From positions 2,046,001-2,110,000 of the forward strand of contig NC_072812.1 in NCBI RefSeq assembly GCF_003013715.1: 64,000 bases of DNA. Reading direction: 5' to 3'. A program made the position numbers and the translations under genes. Below are positions 19,372 to 29,590 of the stretch, piece by piece. The notes beneath the pieces are model-generated. The model saw nothing but the letters and a program-made list of their open reading frames with translations. It was not told the origin of the DNA and did no database searches. Every line of letters starts with the position of its first letter. Position 1 is the first letter of the stretch. The stretch comes from Candidozyma auris (Eukaryota; Ascomycota; Pichiomycetes; Serinales; Metschnikowiaceae).

Positions 19372-20690
19372 TACTTAGGAATACTTCTATCAACCTCTTC
19401 GCTCCATTTATTGATGCCGCCCTTAATATCATACACTTCGTTAAACCCAAGCTCTTCTATGAGTTTTTTTGTTGCTAGCTGAGAGTCATTCCCGTAACGA
19501 CACATGACATAAGTCCTATCCTTGGACTTGTCAAAAGACTTGGGTAAGAGTTCGTCGATGCTATCTATCTTTGATAAACGCAGCGACCAATCGATGTTTA
19601 CTGCTCCGTCAATATGTGTAATTTGATACTGTTCAGGAGGTCTCACATCTATTAAGAGCGATGCCTTCTCGACTTGAAGTCGTTGTGATGCTTCTGTTGC
19701 CTCCAACCTCAAGTTTGCGGCGAGCCCATGAATGATGTTGGAGCCGCAAAACTCACTATAGTTGACTTTTCCTGACTCGATCATCTCTCTTGTGATTGTT
19801 GCCAGTGTGCCACAAACAGCACAATTAGCTTGTCTTCCTCTCATCTTGAATTGACGAAGTACCAGGACTGGGTATGCACTGTACATGGCAAGAAATGGTT
19901 TAAACGTGGTGTTGTAGTGGCCCGTGATAACTTTGAGCGTTTCAGAAGCCAATGATATTCCTGTCAATCCGATAGCTGGGCCAAAGACTCCTGCGTCCCC
20001 ACAAGTAGACACCGATTCCGGCTTTGGAGGCTGTGGATAAAAGCATCTGTAGCAAGGGCCAGTATTTTGAAAATTTAAAATAGTGAACTGGCCATCGGTC
20101 TTTACGCCTGAGCCGCTTATGACTGTCTTACCTGTCAATACTGCCGCATCATTAATTAAGTAGCGTATAGCTGGGGCGTCAGTGCAGTCTACGATGTAGT
20201 CGTAGCTAGCGAAAATTCCAAAGATGTTGCCATTATCTAGTCTGACTGAATGAGTAACTATCTCCACATTCGGATTCAAGCGACTCAAATACTGCTTGGC
20301 TGATTCACACTTGAGCATGCCCACACTATCTGAAGTATGGAGTACTTGTCTGTGCAAATTGCTCACATCAACAGTATCATTATCCACAATTCCTATGCGC
20401 CCAACACCTGCTGCCGTCAAATAAAGAAGGGCAGGACAACCAAGGCCGCCCGCCCCCACGACCAATACTTTAGCATGTTTCAATTTTCTTTGTGCCTCGA
20501 GTGATCCAAACTCAGGCACGATCATCTGGCGCCCGTACCGTCTGAACTCCTCTAGGGAGAAGTCAGGATCGACAGAGTCATCTTTCAGAGGAGTCAAGAA
20601 GTCGTTTTGACTTCGTAGTTGCTTCTTGAGCCTCTCATTTTCCTCTTCGAGCTGTCGTATACGCTCATATAGTTGTTGGTCCGAAGGCAT
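19368..20690 (-). CDS. UBA4: E1-like sulfur-transfer protein Uba4
   Basis: A 440-aa fusion of an E1-type adenylation domain and a C-terminal rhodanese domain (MOCS3/Uba4). It activates Urm1 for tRNA wobble-uridine thiolation and protein urmylation in the cytosol. Visible features are an N-terminal coiled coil (7-28) and the ATP-binding GAGGLG at 79-84. Zinc cysteines sit at C213/C216 and C290/C293, the adenylation-domain cysteine is C230 (STCGDAG), and the rhodanese catalytic cysteine is C397 (MCRYGN). The length equals S. cerevisiae Uba4 (440 aa). The ATG at 20690 is the first in frame. Confidence 0.96.
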   Translation of the reverse strand: MPSDQQLYERIRQLEEENERLKKQLRSQNDFLTPLKDDSVDPDFSLEEFRRYGRQMIVPEFGSLEAQRKLKHAKVLVVGAGGLGCPALLYLTAAGVGRIGIVDNDTVDVSNLHRQVLHTSDSVGMLKCESAKQYLSRLNPNVEIVTHSVRLDNGNIFGIFASYDYIVDCTDAPAIRYLINDAAVLTGKTVISGSGVKTDGQFTILNFQNTGPCYRCFYPQPPKPESVSTCGDAGVFGPAIGLTGISLASETLKVITGHYNTTFKPFLAMYSAYPVLVLRQFKMRGRQANCAVCGTLATITREMIESGKVNYSEFCGSNIIHGLAANLRLEATEASQRLQVEKASLLIDVRPPEQYQITHIDGAVNIDWSLRLSKIDSIDELLPKSFDKSKDRTYVMCRYGNDSQLATKKLIEELGFNEVYDIKGGINKWSEEVDRSIPKY

Positions 20691-20846
20691 GGTGATGAAG
20701 TAGAGAGATGCGACTATCCTGCCGTACTAGAGGTGCTATTTACCATATACTTTGAATTCAAAAAGCAGAATCCCGCTTGACGTCTATTGTACTGGTGCTT
20801 TTTCAATTAACAGGACAACAAAGAAATTAAAACTCCCTGTTGCAAT

Positions 20847-21488
20847 TTACACGATTTTTTGTTTGACAAAGAAGCTCTTCAAGTGACGCAACTGGTATGC
20901 GCAAGTGCCCACCAACACGAACAACTGGATGATACTCCACCACACAACTCTGGAGTTTGTGCTCTCAGACTGGTTTCTGAACTCTGCCTCTCTTTCTCTG
21001 ATCAGCTCTTGCTCAAAGTTGATCTCCCTCAACTTTTCGTTCAACTGCTTGATCTGCAACGTCAACGCGTCAACCTTGTGGGAAGATTTGGAGTCGGCGT
21101 AATCCTCAGCAGCACCAATGGCAACATCGAAGAAAATTCTGTGCCATTTGCCCAGAGTGCCATCAGTGTACGTTGGGGTCAAGCAGAACCTGTGCTCACC
21201 CGCATCAAACGAGGTGAAGGTGAAGTCTCCCAGCGGGGAGGATTTCTGGTCCACAACTCTGTGGTTGTTATCGAAGGTCTCTTCCACGGTGATCTGCAAC
21301 CTTAAGTTGTTTGTCTTGAAGTAATCATTGACGTTTTCAGCGTACTCAAACGCTTCCAACTTGCCCACCACCAACGCGCGGGCGCTCAAGTCCTCGTAGA
21401 AGCACCTGGTCTGGCCCGTGGGGAGATAGAAATGCAAAGCGGCGACTTGGGAAGCCACAAGAAGCAAACAGGTGAGAACCACGTTCAT
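20847..21488 (-). CDS. p24/EMP24 family cargo receptor, Erp1/5/6-like
   Basis: A 213-aa type I membrane protein of COPII/COPI vesicles, a p24 complex subunit that helps export GPI-anchored proteins from the ER. It has a signal peptide (1-17, ending AAL), a GOLD domain (about 20-120, with the conserved disulfide cysteines C29 and C97), a coiled coil (about 140-175) and a transmembrane helix (about 181-201). The cytosolic tail RHLKSFFVKQKIV carries the FF COPII motif. The tail and the RCFYEDLS start place it in the p24-alpha subfamily (Erp1, Erp5, Erp6), but I cannot pick the orthologue. The ATG at 21488 starts the signal peptide. Confidence 0.88.
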   Translation of the reverse strand: MNVVLTCLLLVASQVAALHFYLPTGQTRCFYEDLSARALVVGKLEAFEYAENVNDYFKTNNLRLQITVEETFDNNHRVVDQKSSPLGDFTFTSFDAGEHRFCLTPTYTDGTLGKWHRIFFDVAIGAAEDYADSKSSHKVDALTLQIKQLNEKLREINFEQELIREREAEFRNQSESTNSRVVWWSIIQLFVLVGTCAYQLRHLKSFFVKQKIV

Positions 21489-21593
21489 TGCGTTCTGTTC
21501 GTGGAGTATGGTTAGGTGACGACTTGTTCTTTGGTGGAAAAAATAAAACCTGGCCTCAACCGCGTTGTAGGAGCGGTTTTGCGCAGGACACCA

Positions 21594-21603
21594 TTTGCAG
21601 CCA
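21594..21603 (+). promoter_or_regulatory. TTYGCARCCA motif
   Basis: TTTGCAGCCA, 106 bp upstream of the p24 gene. Confidence 0.55.
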
Positions 21604-22358
21604 GTCCAGCGGTGTCTCGTTGAGGACGTACAAATGGGGTGACCTAAATGAATTCGTAAAACAAAAAAAGGTGTGGTCTTTTGTATTCGTGACAGTCTTC
21701 ATTTAATCCTTTGAGATTGAGGCATCAAAGTGTATTCTTATAGTATAGTATGGGGAATATGGACATTTAAAGGAGCTCTCGTGAGCGTACTATGACACCC
21801 TCCTAGATATTCTTCAGACATGTGTTAGACACAGCTGGATCTGTAACAATTGTTGACTTATTTTTGTTGTGTTTACTATTGACACTATGCTAGTATGCTT
21901 AAAAGGACTCATTTCCTTCCCTTGCTAATGTCCTATATTCAGATGCGTCACTTCTAAGTAGCGATCGACCAAGACGCAATCATGATCTTCTCGTGGCCTT
22001 TCTTCTTGGTTTGAGGATCCACATAATCCAGTATTGACATGTGAACCGACTACAACATGTAAACAAAATTGTGGGTTCTTCTGAATCCTCGGGATTTTCG
22101 ACAAAGAGGCACAAATCAATAAAATGGTCCTAAATTTTTAGATGGCATGTTGCCATAAAGTCATATCTCTTATCTGGCAGTCATTTCAATTGCCTCTCGT
22201 TCAAAGGTTCAATCGCAGTACTCGCAAAACACTCCTCTGCGAGCCTATAATACGCAGTTGCCCTATATTAGGGACGACAACGAGAAGGATACAATGAGCC
22301 AAATGACAATTCTACATGGATCTTCAAAAAGTCAACAGCAAATCTTGGTTAATTTTGG

Positions 22359-22400
22359 ACACCAACATTTGCACACCAACATTTGCACACCAACCTTTGC
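22359..22400. repeat. 14-bp tandem repeat, three units
   Basis: ACACCAACATTTGC twice, then ACACCAACCTTTGC, about 730-770 bp upstream of the hydrolase-phosphatase gene. Confidence 0.9.
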
Positions 22401-22442
22401 ACGCTATCCCAGAGCTGTGCTCATTATTCGCGGTACTTTCAA

Positions 22443-22452
22443 TGGCTGCAAA
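22443..22452 (-). promoter_or_regulatory. TTYGCARCCA motif
   Basis: Exact match about 680 bp upstream of the hydrolase-phosphatase gene. Confidence 0.5.
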
Positions 22453-22839
22453 CAGATAATCTCTACCTATACTTTACCGAGCTTAACTCCGAGAAGGTAC
22501 CCTTGGCGATAAAAAGCACACAAGAATTAACGAAATCCCACTTAATCAGGGTTTGCTAAAATTTTCGAATTCATCATCATCTCCTTCGAAACATTTAATC
22601 AGTGTACCTCGGTTACCTCCTCACTACTCTCCACCAGCGCGGTCCATTGTTCAACTCCGAACGATGCGAGGTGAGAGACCACGGAAACATTCCCACGGAT
22701 GAAATTCCAAAAATCAGCAAATTGGGGTAAACAAGAAACTTAATCTCAATCTCATATCTGTTGACTTTGTATAGTCCCACTACATGTCTTCCTGATCAAT
22801 TCAAGTACACTCTACATAGTGGGCTTGCTCGACCAAAAT

Positions 22840-22849
22840 GGCTGCAAAA
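22840..22849 (-). promoter_or_regulatory. TTYGCARCCA motif
   Basis: Exact match about 280 bp upstream of the hydrolase-phosphatase gene. Confidence 0.55.
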
Positions 22850-23130
22850 TGCTTAACATTTACTTCCCTGTCCCTCTTGGTCCTCGGCCTAATCTACACA
22901 ATCAATACATTTTCTACAAACGTTCGTGAAAATACGTATCGAAATAATTGCGTGTCGTTTGGAACATTGTCGGACTTGGGCCTCGGTTTCCCTCGCTCGT
23001 AATCTCCCCTCTCTTACTTGCCTGTACAAGTACTCCACCGTTTGTTTTAGCATTATCATGTGCACTCGTTGTATTTAAAGACAATGGTGTAGACTTATAA
23101 TTTCTCTAACAACTATTTCAAATCTCAACC

Positions 23131-24996
23131 ATGGCTCCAAAATTGGGATACGAACCTGTGGACACTAATGACGTGCCCGTGCCTAGAGAACTCGAGGTGT
23201 CGGTCCCAGGAGGCATCTCGGGCACAATCGCTATACCTCATGGAGTGGATTCTGACGATGTCAGATGGGCCACTCCTACAAACAGAATGGTGCTCATATT
23301 ACATGGCCAGATGGGCCACAGAGATTACTGCTACCAGAAATTATTAGCCCACAGGTTGGCTGCTTATAGGGGCATGTACTCCTTGAGAATCGACTTTCGT
23401 GGATGTGGGTCGCTGGACGACTATGCTGACCCCAAAATTGGCCGTGTAGTTGAGTCTGATTTGGAGGATATCACAAGATCCATGGAGTTCATAACAAATA
23501 AGGCGTTGAACCCGTTGGGAATCGACTTTGTGCCGCTGGCCATCATAGCGCACTCCAGAGGCGCTGTAGTCATGTACTTGTGGGCTCTCCAACAAGAGGA
23601 CATCTTGAGAAGGGGAGACCCCAATCGCAAGGCTTTCCGTGTGCCTAATTTAGTCAGCTGTTCGGCAAGGTACAACTCTTTGACCATATTCGAGAAACAT
23701 GATATTATCGATGACGACTTTGAAGGTGTGGACATGAACTGTCTTCGCTACGGTAAAACGCAGCTTGTTTCCGTGCCACGTCAAGAATTGGTGAGCCTCA
23801 TAGACGTGGATTTGACCTGTGTCAAGGACATTCCAGAATGCTGGTCTGTGATGAGCGTTTATGGCCAGGAGGATGATGTTGTGGCGCCTAATGATGGTGC
23901 CCAATTCTCCAACCTCCTTAATAGGTGTCGCCACTCCCATCACTTGGAGATCATAAAGCATGCAGATCACAACTTTTTGGGTCTTCATCACATTGAGAAC
24001 GATGACGACATGGAAGACCATAACCCGGAGGGCTTACCCATCGACAAGAAGAGTAAGCTAGTGAATTACAGGTACCATGTTGCTTCTGCCATTTCACACT
24101 GGCTCAAACCGGAGAACGAGTTGCTTCGATTCTTGCATGCTAACTTAAGAATCGGTGACCTTCCTAGATGGAAAAGCATTGATGGCGTGTTTGACTTTAG
24201 GGACATTGGTGGTTGGCGCTTGCTCAGACCAACTTTTTCAGACAAGCTGGTTTTCGGGCTGTCAGTTCATTTGAGAAGTGGTTTCATTTATCGCTCTGCT
24301 TGCATTAAATCAATCTCTGCTCAAGGTGCTGAAGCTGTCAAGAACTTAGGTATAAAAACTATCTATGACCTCAGATCTTCACAAGAGACTGACGGAGATG
24401 TCGATCCGGGTTACTTGGTCCACGCTAGAATAAAGCGTATCTCAAGTCCTGTTATAGACGTCGAGAGGGTTTCCCCTCAAGCTATCGCCAGAAATAGCTC
24501 GCTGCTGAGTAGTGCCTCGAGTCACGTCTATGAGGAGATTCTCCAAGAAAATGTCCAACCACTTCGGGTGATATTCATGCATATCAAAGACAAACCTCAG
24601 GAACCGTTTTTGATCACCTGCTCCAATGGAAGAGACATCACCGGTGTGACAGTGATGTTGATAATGAAACTAGCAGGTGTTGACGCTCATACTATTGCCC
24701 AAGAGCATGGCTTATCTGTGCAAGGATACCAAGCTGGTCAAAGTCAAATCACTAAAACCAATGTCGTTGAGAGAGTAGCTACTAATGGAACGATTAAGGG
24801 AAGAAAGGGTCAGGCAGAGCCTCTTTCAATTGCTATGTTCAAGGCCTTGGAAACTTTAGAGGTCAGGTACGGAGGTATTCTCAGCTACATGAGGAATCAT
24901 CTTGGCTTTGTCGAATCGGAGATCAGGGAAATCTATGGCAGCTTGGTAACAACCGCGAGGAACCCATCTGTAAACTTTCCTGTCTGCAAGGTATAA
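23131..24996 (+). CDS. Alpha/beta-hydrolase fused to degenerate tyrosine-phosphatase-like domain
   Basis: A 621-aa two-domain protein. Residues 1-325 form a serine alpha/beta-hydrolase. VLILHGQMGHRDYCY gives the oxyanion region, the nucleophile is Ser142 in AHSRGA, the likely acid is Asp248/249 in YGQEDDVV, and the catalytic His280 is in HADHNF. Residues 335-621 resemble the bacterial/fungal Y_phosphatase3 group: FDFRDIGGWRLL, then FIYRSACI and LGIKTIYDLRS. The phosphatase loop reads TCSNGRDITG at 496-505. The nucleophile Cys497 is kept, but the Arg expected six residues later is Ile503 (codon ATC) and the preceding His is Thr. Hydrolase activity is plausible, and canonical phosphatase chemistry looks lost. 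Substrates are unknown. Confidence 0.85.
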   Translation: MAPKLGYEPVDTNDVPVPRELEVSVPGGISGTIAIPHGVDSDDVRWATPTNRMVLILHGQMGHRDYCYQKLLAHRLAAYRGMYSLRIDFRGCGSLDDYADPKIGRVVESDLEDITRSMEFITNKALNPLGIDFVPLAIIAHSRGAVVMYLWALQQEDILRRGDPNRKAFRVPNLVSCSARYNSLTIFEKHDIIDDDFEGVDMNCLRYGKTQLVSVPRQELVSLIDVDLTCVKDIPECWSVMSVYGQEDDVVAPNDGAQFSNLLNRCRHSHHLEIIKHADHNFLGLHHIENDDDMEDHNPEGLPIDKKSKLVNYRYHVASAISHWLKPENELLRFLHANLRIGDLPRWKSIDGVFDFRDIGGWRLLRPTFSDKLVFGLSVHLRSGFIYRSACIKSISAQGAEAVKNLGIKTIYDLRSSQETDGDVDPGYLVHARIKRISSPVIDVERVSPQAIARNSSLLSSASSHVYEEILQENVQPLRVIFMHIKDKPQEPFLITCSNGRDITGVTVMLIMKLAGVDAHTIAQEHGLSVQGYQAGQSQITKTNVVERVATNGTIKGRKGQAEPLSIAMFKALETLEVRYGGILSYMRNHLGFVESEIREIYGSLVTTARNPSVNFPVCKV

Positions 24997-25041
24997 TATT
25001 TATTAGAGTCTATTTTTCATTACTTCGTAAGTATGCCTATA

Positions 25042-27096
25042 TTAATGCTTTTTGTTTTTCAACTTCTTCACTAAGTTGTTCAACTCCAGAGAATTGTCAT
25101 TCGATGATACAGATGCCTTGGACCTCTTTGTCTTCTTAGCATGGCGATCATCTTCTCCTTCTCTCCTCAGTCGTTTTGACCTTTCATCAAGAATTTTCTT
25201 CATCAATTCGGTTTTCTTAAACTCAGAGCTTGTGGGATCAATTGCATAATCATGGCTTTCGAAGACTTCCTTGAATCTATCGTCGTTCAAGTCAGGAGTA
25301 AAACTATCTTGAATCATATCCTCGTCATACTTCTTGCCCTTATTCTTTTTCTTTTTCTTTTTTCTATCTTTCTCGGCCTTGACAATGTCTCTCATGTCAA
25401 AGTGATCCTGCTTCGCCGTCTCGTTATCTTCGTCCATCAAAAGCAATTCAAGCTCAGCCTTGCTCTTCTCGTCAACGTCCTGAGCCAGTTTCTTCTTTCT
25501 ATCATTTTTACCCTTCTTGTCCTTCTTACCCAATTTGTCTTCCTTTTCCGCCTCGTTTTCGGATTGCTTCTCCTTGAACTTTTCTAGCCTGCGAGCACGA
25601 CGCTCCTTCTCTTTTCTCTTGTAAGCGTCTATAGTTGTCTCTTCCTTTGGCTCCTCGGGCACTTTATCAGCCTTCGTCTCATCAAGCCCTGGATTAAACG
25701 TGATTTCCATATCGACATCATCCTCATCGTCCTCCTTACCTTTATCGAAGGAGAACTTCCCGCCTAAAAGATTTTTATATTTATCCTTGAGCAGCTCTGC
25801 TTGTTCAGCTTCAGAATCGTCAGTGTCTGAAGCCAAGTATGCTTTGAAGTCCATATCATCAATTTCTTTTTGCGAAAACAGTCTGGAGGAGAGGGTCGTT
25901 CTCTCCTTTGGGGTCTGGTCCCATGTGAGCTTGACCTTAGAATGCTGAAGCGCATCAGTGACGAACGTCGAATCTGGTCTGTAAGAAGCAGGAATTTTAT
26001 CACATTGATCCTTGACATCTTGGTCGTCAAAATCCATGTCTTCAGGAACGTACCTAAGATCGAAAGTGTTGGCCGTGGATTCGTATTCCGAACCATCACA
26101 GTTGTCGTATATGTTTTTGGCGGTTGCAACACTGTCACACCTGACGACAGCGTAGTAGTATCTCAATCTCTGAAGTTGATATCTCCTCAATGCCTTCGAG
26201 TCGTAATCCTCTTCACCGTCGTCTTCCTCGTAAATCTTCCTGGCCGCCTTTTCAAGATCGTCCGCGTTTTTCAAGTCGAGTTCTTCCTCAGAGTCTGAGT
26301 CTGAGTCCGATTCTACCTTCTTTTTCTTCTTTGCAAAAAGCTCCTTTGGAGGGCCCTCCACTTCCTCCTTTTGCATCTGTTCTTTACCATACTCTGAGGG
26401 GTAGATTGTCACCAGCTTAATCGAGCCACCCTTGGGAACGAATGAAACAAACGTAGCCATCAAGTCAACTGCACGAATGTTGTCCCAATCCATGTTCACC
26501 ACAGCAAAGGTCAGCGTGGGATCACCTTCTTCGGGTTTTTCTTCCTCGAGCTCAATCTCAGACTCCTCATCCTCAAGTTCCTCGTCGGAATCCGAGTCCT
26601 CATCCGATGAAGAGCTCAATCCCTCACCTCTGGCCTTGTCCACAAAGCCAGGCTCATCCTCCACTGCAGTGTCCAGACCAGAGCTTTCCTCCTCTGCGTC
26701 TCCTTTGGTATTCTTTGGCTGCTTTACGATGCTCTTTGGCGTTTTTTTCTTCGCCATCACTTCCTCCTCCAGTTCCGAATCATCGAAGTCCGAACTTTCT
26801 TCAGATTCGCTGCTGGCTTCACTGCCACTTTCACTGGCGTTTTCCTCCTCGAAATACTTATCAAAGTCCTTGTTACTGTCATCTCTTACCGGTCTGCCGT
26901 ATCTGTCAACTTTGACTTTTCTGCCGGTGGCCGTAACATTCAACTTCTTGAGTTCTTCCTTGCTGAATCGGTCATCAACCTTAACTTTGTTTCTTTTCAA
27001 GCTAGGGAGCTGGAATCTGGCATCTGTTTGAGCCAAGGCAAATCTTGGATCGTTTAAAGCAGAAGACTGCTTTTTTGACTTTTCCTTTTTCGCCAT
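25042..27096 (-). CDS. ESF1: Pre-rRNA processing protein Esf1
   Basis: A 684-aa nucleolar protein of the small-subunit processome, required for 18S rRNA maturation. The start (MAKKEKSKK, DPRFALAQTDARFQLPS) is characteristic. Long acidic Ser/Glu tracts (about 80-205), a central conserved NUC-type region containing AVVNMDWDNIRAVDLM, a Lys-rich linker, and the C-terminal NUC153 motif (DDRFKEVFESHDYAIDPTSSE) follow in order. S. cerevisiae Esf1 is 628 aa. A TTYGCARCCA site and a PAC-like CTCATC lie within 105 bp upstream. The gene is convergent with the hydrolase-phosphatase gene with only 45 bp between the stops. Confidence 0.93.
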   Translation of the reverse strand: MAKKEKSKKQSSALNDPRFALAQTDARFQLPSLKRNKVKVDDRFSKEELKKLNVTATGRKVKVDRYGRPVRDDSNKDFDKYFEEENASESGSEASSESEESSDFDDSELEEEVMAKKKTPKSIVKQPKNTKGDAEEESSGLDTAVEDEPGFVDKARGEGLSSSSDEDSDSDEELEDEESEIELEEEKPEEGDPTLTFAVVNMDWDNIRAVDLMATFVSFVPKGGSIKLVTIYPSEYGKEQMQKEEVEGPPKELFAKKKKKVESDSDSDSEEELDLKNADDLEKAARKIYEEDDGEEDYDSKALRRYQLQRLRYYYAVVRCDSVATAKNIYDNCDGSEYESTANTFDLRYVPEDMDFDDQDVKDQCDKIPASYRPDSTFVTDALQHSKVKLTWDQTPKERTTLSSRLFSQKEIDDMDFKAYLASDTDDSEAEQAELLKDKYKNLLGGKFSFDKGKEDDEDDVDMEITFNPGLDETKADKVPEEPKEETTIDAYKRKEKERRARRLEKFKEKQSENEAEKEDKLGKKDKKGKNDRKKKLAQDVDEKSKAELELLLMDEDNETAKQDHFDMRDIVKAEKDRKKKKKKNKGKKYDEDMIQDSFTPDLNDDRFKEVFESHDYAIDPTSSEFKKTELMKKILDERSKRLRREGEDDRHAKKTKRSKASVSSNDNSLELNNLVKKLKNKKH

Positions 27097-27190
27097 GCTT
27101 GCTATCCTTTATAATTTTAAAGTGTCGCTTTCCGGTCCTAGTATTTTGCGATGCTCATCTTGCATGGTGTGTGGGTGTAACCGTAGACAA

Positions 27191-27200
27191 TTTGCAGCCA
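27191..27200 (+). promoter_or_regulatory. TTYGCARCCA motif
   Basis: TTTGCAGCCA, 95 bp upstream of ESF1. Confidence 0.55.
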
Positions 27201-27239
27201 TTTTTCCTTTCCTATATAACTATCCGAATCCATAATAAA

Positions 27240-29186
27240 TCAGATGGAGCCACCTGATCCGTGGTTTCCTACTAAACCCGCCATCTCGAGGAACGCACGT
27301 TCTTCGCCAGTGTTCCTAAGATTGACGCTTTGTCGTGCTTTTGCTTGTTTCTCTTCCCACTCCCATTGTTTTCGCTGTTCATCCAACTCCTTGTTGGAGC
27401 CTACCCCCCAAACCTCGATATCCGTTATCATGAATCTATCCTCAAAGTCCTCATCGTGAAGCCTTTCTTGTGTTGACTTCTCAAAATAAGTTGTTGTGTG
27501 AGGACCCCCGTTGCTGATATGCCTGAATATCGCAAATTCGAGGTTAGCCTCAATTGTAAGAGATACATTTCCTGGTAGATATTTGCGTATGGTGTTTTTG
27601 TTCACGGGTTGATCGTTTCCAAACCCAATGCCCATTCCCAAATTGCTAAAGTATGTCAGCTTGCCTTGCAAAACAGGGTCTGGCTTGGTCTTGTAGTAGT
27701 CGAAGTGCGGCAGAAGGCTAATGACGACCGCCTCTTCGTCGCCGAAGTTCTTTTTGTTCGAGCTTTTCCAGGGCAGATGAACAAACACCGCGTATGTGAG
27801 AACATCGTGATTGGCCTGCCAATCTTTTTGAGAGTTCTCGTTGGCGAGAAAGTATCTCGGGTACTCCTGATCAAATTGCTGGTATCTTCGATTGGTGTTG
27901 ATTGTTTTTTGCTTAAGTCGTTTGCCCGAAACGAGGAAGACAGTAGGTGCATGCCACTTGAAAATCTTCTGCTCGAGCGATCTAATCGAAAAACCACTCT
28001 GGGAGCCGTTGTAGAGCTGGACTAGATTGGCTGTATCCACCGTGTGTCGGGTGCCAGCATTGCGAAGCGCTAGAGATATCAAGGCAATTGACGGTTCGTT
28101 TATAAGTCTTGATTCTTCAAATTTTCTCAGTGTGCGTGTTTTTGATGGGGACTTAGGAGACTCCTCGGTGCTGGGAGGTTTGTCTCCCGCCTCCGCATTA
28201 CCATCGGAGGTTATAGAGGAAAAAATACTCCCGTTTACGAGCTTAGCTAGGGTATCAATAATAAAACTTCCGATACCATTTTTACAGCCCGCTCTGAATG
28301 CTTCATACGATACTGAGATCTGCTTGGCGTTGATCTTGTCGACTTCGAGGTCAAAGTATTTTAACACTGAATATGCTGCCTCTTCAAAAGAGGTCCACTT
28401 CTCTTTCAAACTTTGCTGCACTTGTGCTTGCATGTCCCTGTGAGATTTCTTGGGAACAGACCCCACTATCAATAAAATAGCCAATATTTTAGCAAAATCG
28501 GAGGCCTTCAATTGCAAACTATTGATATCTATCTCATCGTAAGACTTAATCGTAGCACACGTGTCCCACTTGATCCTTCGTGCTGTAAGTGTGTCATCAA
28601 GCTCGTCCTCACGATCAGGTGGCGGCCTCACTGCTTCCACCACAAACTCGTCATCACCAGATGGACTCGAACTTTTCTCAGGATCAGATTCGGACTTCTC
28701 CACTGGTGGCGGATTGGCCCTACTTGAACTTGCAGCAAAGGCAATATATAGAAGTTTCAAGTAATCATACTTGTGGCCAAGAAGACGTCTTATTCTCCCC
28801 AGGAAAACAGCAGATGCGATGAGCAACCCCTTCAAGGTCAATGGCCACTCGACATTTTCAACCGAGTCTCGAAGGAACGGTAAACTCCCTAGAACAGTGA
28901 ATGTGTCTGCCAAAAGCTTGATCGCTTCATTGCAGCTCGTACTCAACTCTGTCACATCATTGGCCAAATGAAGGAGATGCGCCACTTGGGCATACGAAAT
29001 TGCGGTTTCTCGATCATTGGCAGATGTGAGATCGAGACTCGAGGTTAATGTGGAGAGCTCCTCAGGGGAGAGGAGATGCACACATCGCAATTGAAAGAAT
29101 CTCGTGATTTTTTCCTTTGTGAACAGCTCTAGTACGAGAACTTTTGCCGCTTCATCGGTGTTGTCTTGGCTAAACGTCTGGCCCAT
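27240..29186 (-). CDS. RTC5: TLDc-domain protein Rtc5
   Basis: A 648-aa protein. The TLDc domain occupies the C-terminal half and includes LVQLYNGSQSGFSIRSLEQK, PTVFLVSG, LGMGIGFGND and the terminal DIEVWGVG. Yeast Rtc5 is associated with the vacuolar V-ATPase and promotes its disassembly, and the S. cerevisiae protein is 567 aa. The frame is open 21 codons upstream from a TTG. I use the first ATG at 29186 because it gives MGQTFSQ, a fitting N-myristoylation signal for a membrane-associated protein of this family. A Pro/Ser/Glu-rich linker interrupts the helical N-terminal half near residues 170-200. Confidence 0.88.
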   Translation of the reverse strand: MGQTFSQDNTDEAAKVLVLELFTKEKITRFFQLRCVHLLSPEELSTLTSSLDLTSANDRETAISYAQVAHLLHLANDVTELSTSCNEAIKLLADTFTVLGSLPFLRDSVENVEWPLTLKGLLIASAVFLGRIRRLLGHKYDYLKLLYIAFAASSSRANPPPVEKSESDPEKSSSPSGDDEFVVEAVRPPPDREDELDDTLTARRIKWDTCATIKSYDEIDINSLQLKASDFAKILAILLIVGSVPKKSHRDMQAQVQQSLKEKWTSFEEAAYSVLKYFDLEVDKINAKQISVSYEAFRAGCKNGIGSFIIDTLAKLVNGSIFSSITSDGNAEAGDKPPSTEESPKSPSKTRTLRKFEESRLINEPSIALISLALRNAGTRHTVDTANLVQLYNGSQSGFSIRSLEQKIFKWHAPTVFLVSGKRLKQKTINTNRRYQQFDQEYPRYFLANENSQKDWQANHDVLTYAVFVHLPWKSSNKKNFGDEEAVVISLLPHFDYYKTKPDPVLQGKLTYFSNLGMGIGFGNDQPVNKNTIRKYLPGNVSLTIEANLEFAIFRHISNGGPHTTTYFEKSTQERLHDEDFEDRFMITDIEVWGVGSNKELDEQRKQWEWEEKQAKARQSVNLRNTGEERAFLEMAGLVGNHGSGGSI

Positions 29187-29590
29187 GCTCACAGTGAATC
29201 TTGATGAAGAAGTGGAGTGGTAGAGTGAGATTGCGAAAGGTGACACCAAAGGAGACTAGGCGCTGAGCTTTAACACCGGCATACTGAGAATAGCAAATCC
29301 TTACTTGAGGAGAGGAAAAGAAATTCCTTGCTCTGTGATATTGGTAATTAGCAAGTTTGAAATCATTTTTTCATATTATTGGTGCATTGTGAGAATAATT
29401 CGATTCCAAGAGCTTCTTGCGTTTCTTAACAGATTTCGCATCAACCGTGCAAAATACGTTAGGTTCAATGAGCAACGATAAATTGTAAACTACATGTTCA
29501 TATACTAAAAATTGTTACATTAAAGACGGTGATGCTATGGCAGCATTATCAAATTGCTTCGGGCTATGTGGATAATGATGAAATGTCAAT
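29187..29590. other. RTC5 promoter and KEI1 3' flank
   Basis: 404 bp, AT-rich. No exact TTYGCARCCA motif, no coding content and no RNA gene recognised. Confidence 0.55.

Larger units (their letters stand above)
21489..23130. other. 1.6-kb intergenic region ERP / hydrolase-phosphatase gene
   Basis: A divergent gap. It contains three TTYGCARCCA sites (21594, 22443, 22840), a 3-unit 14-bp repeat (22359-22400) and no credible gene. A short ATG frame at 22839 stops after 17 codons. The size suggests extensive regulation of the gene at 23131. Confidence 0.55.

Noticed and set aside
22258..22512. 84-codon frame spanning a tandem repeat
   Set aside because: TTG start, and its body is made partly of the 14-bp repeat.
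22839..22892. ATG frame with a hydrophobic start near the recurrent motif
   Set aside because: On careful reading it stops after 17 codons.
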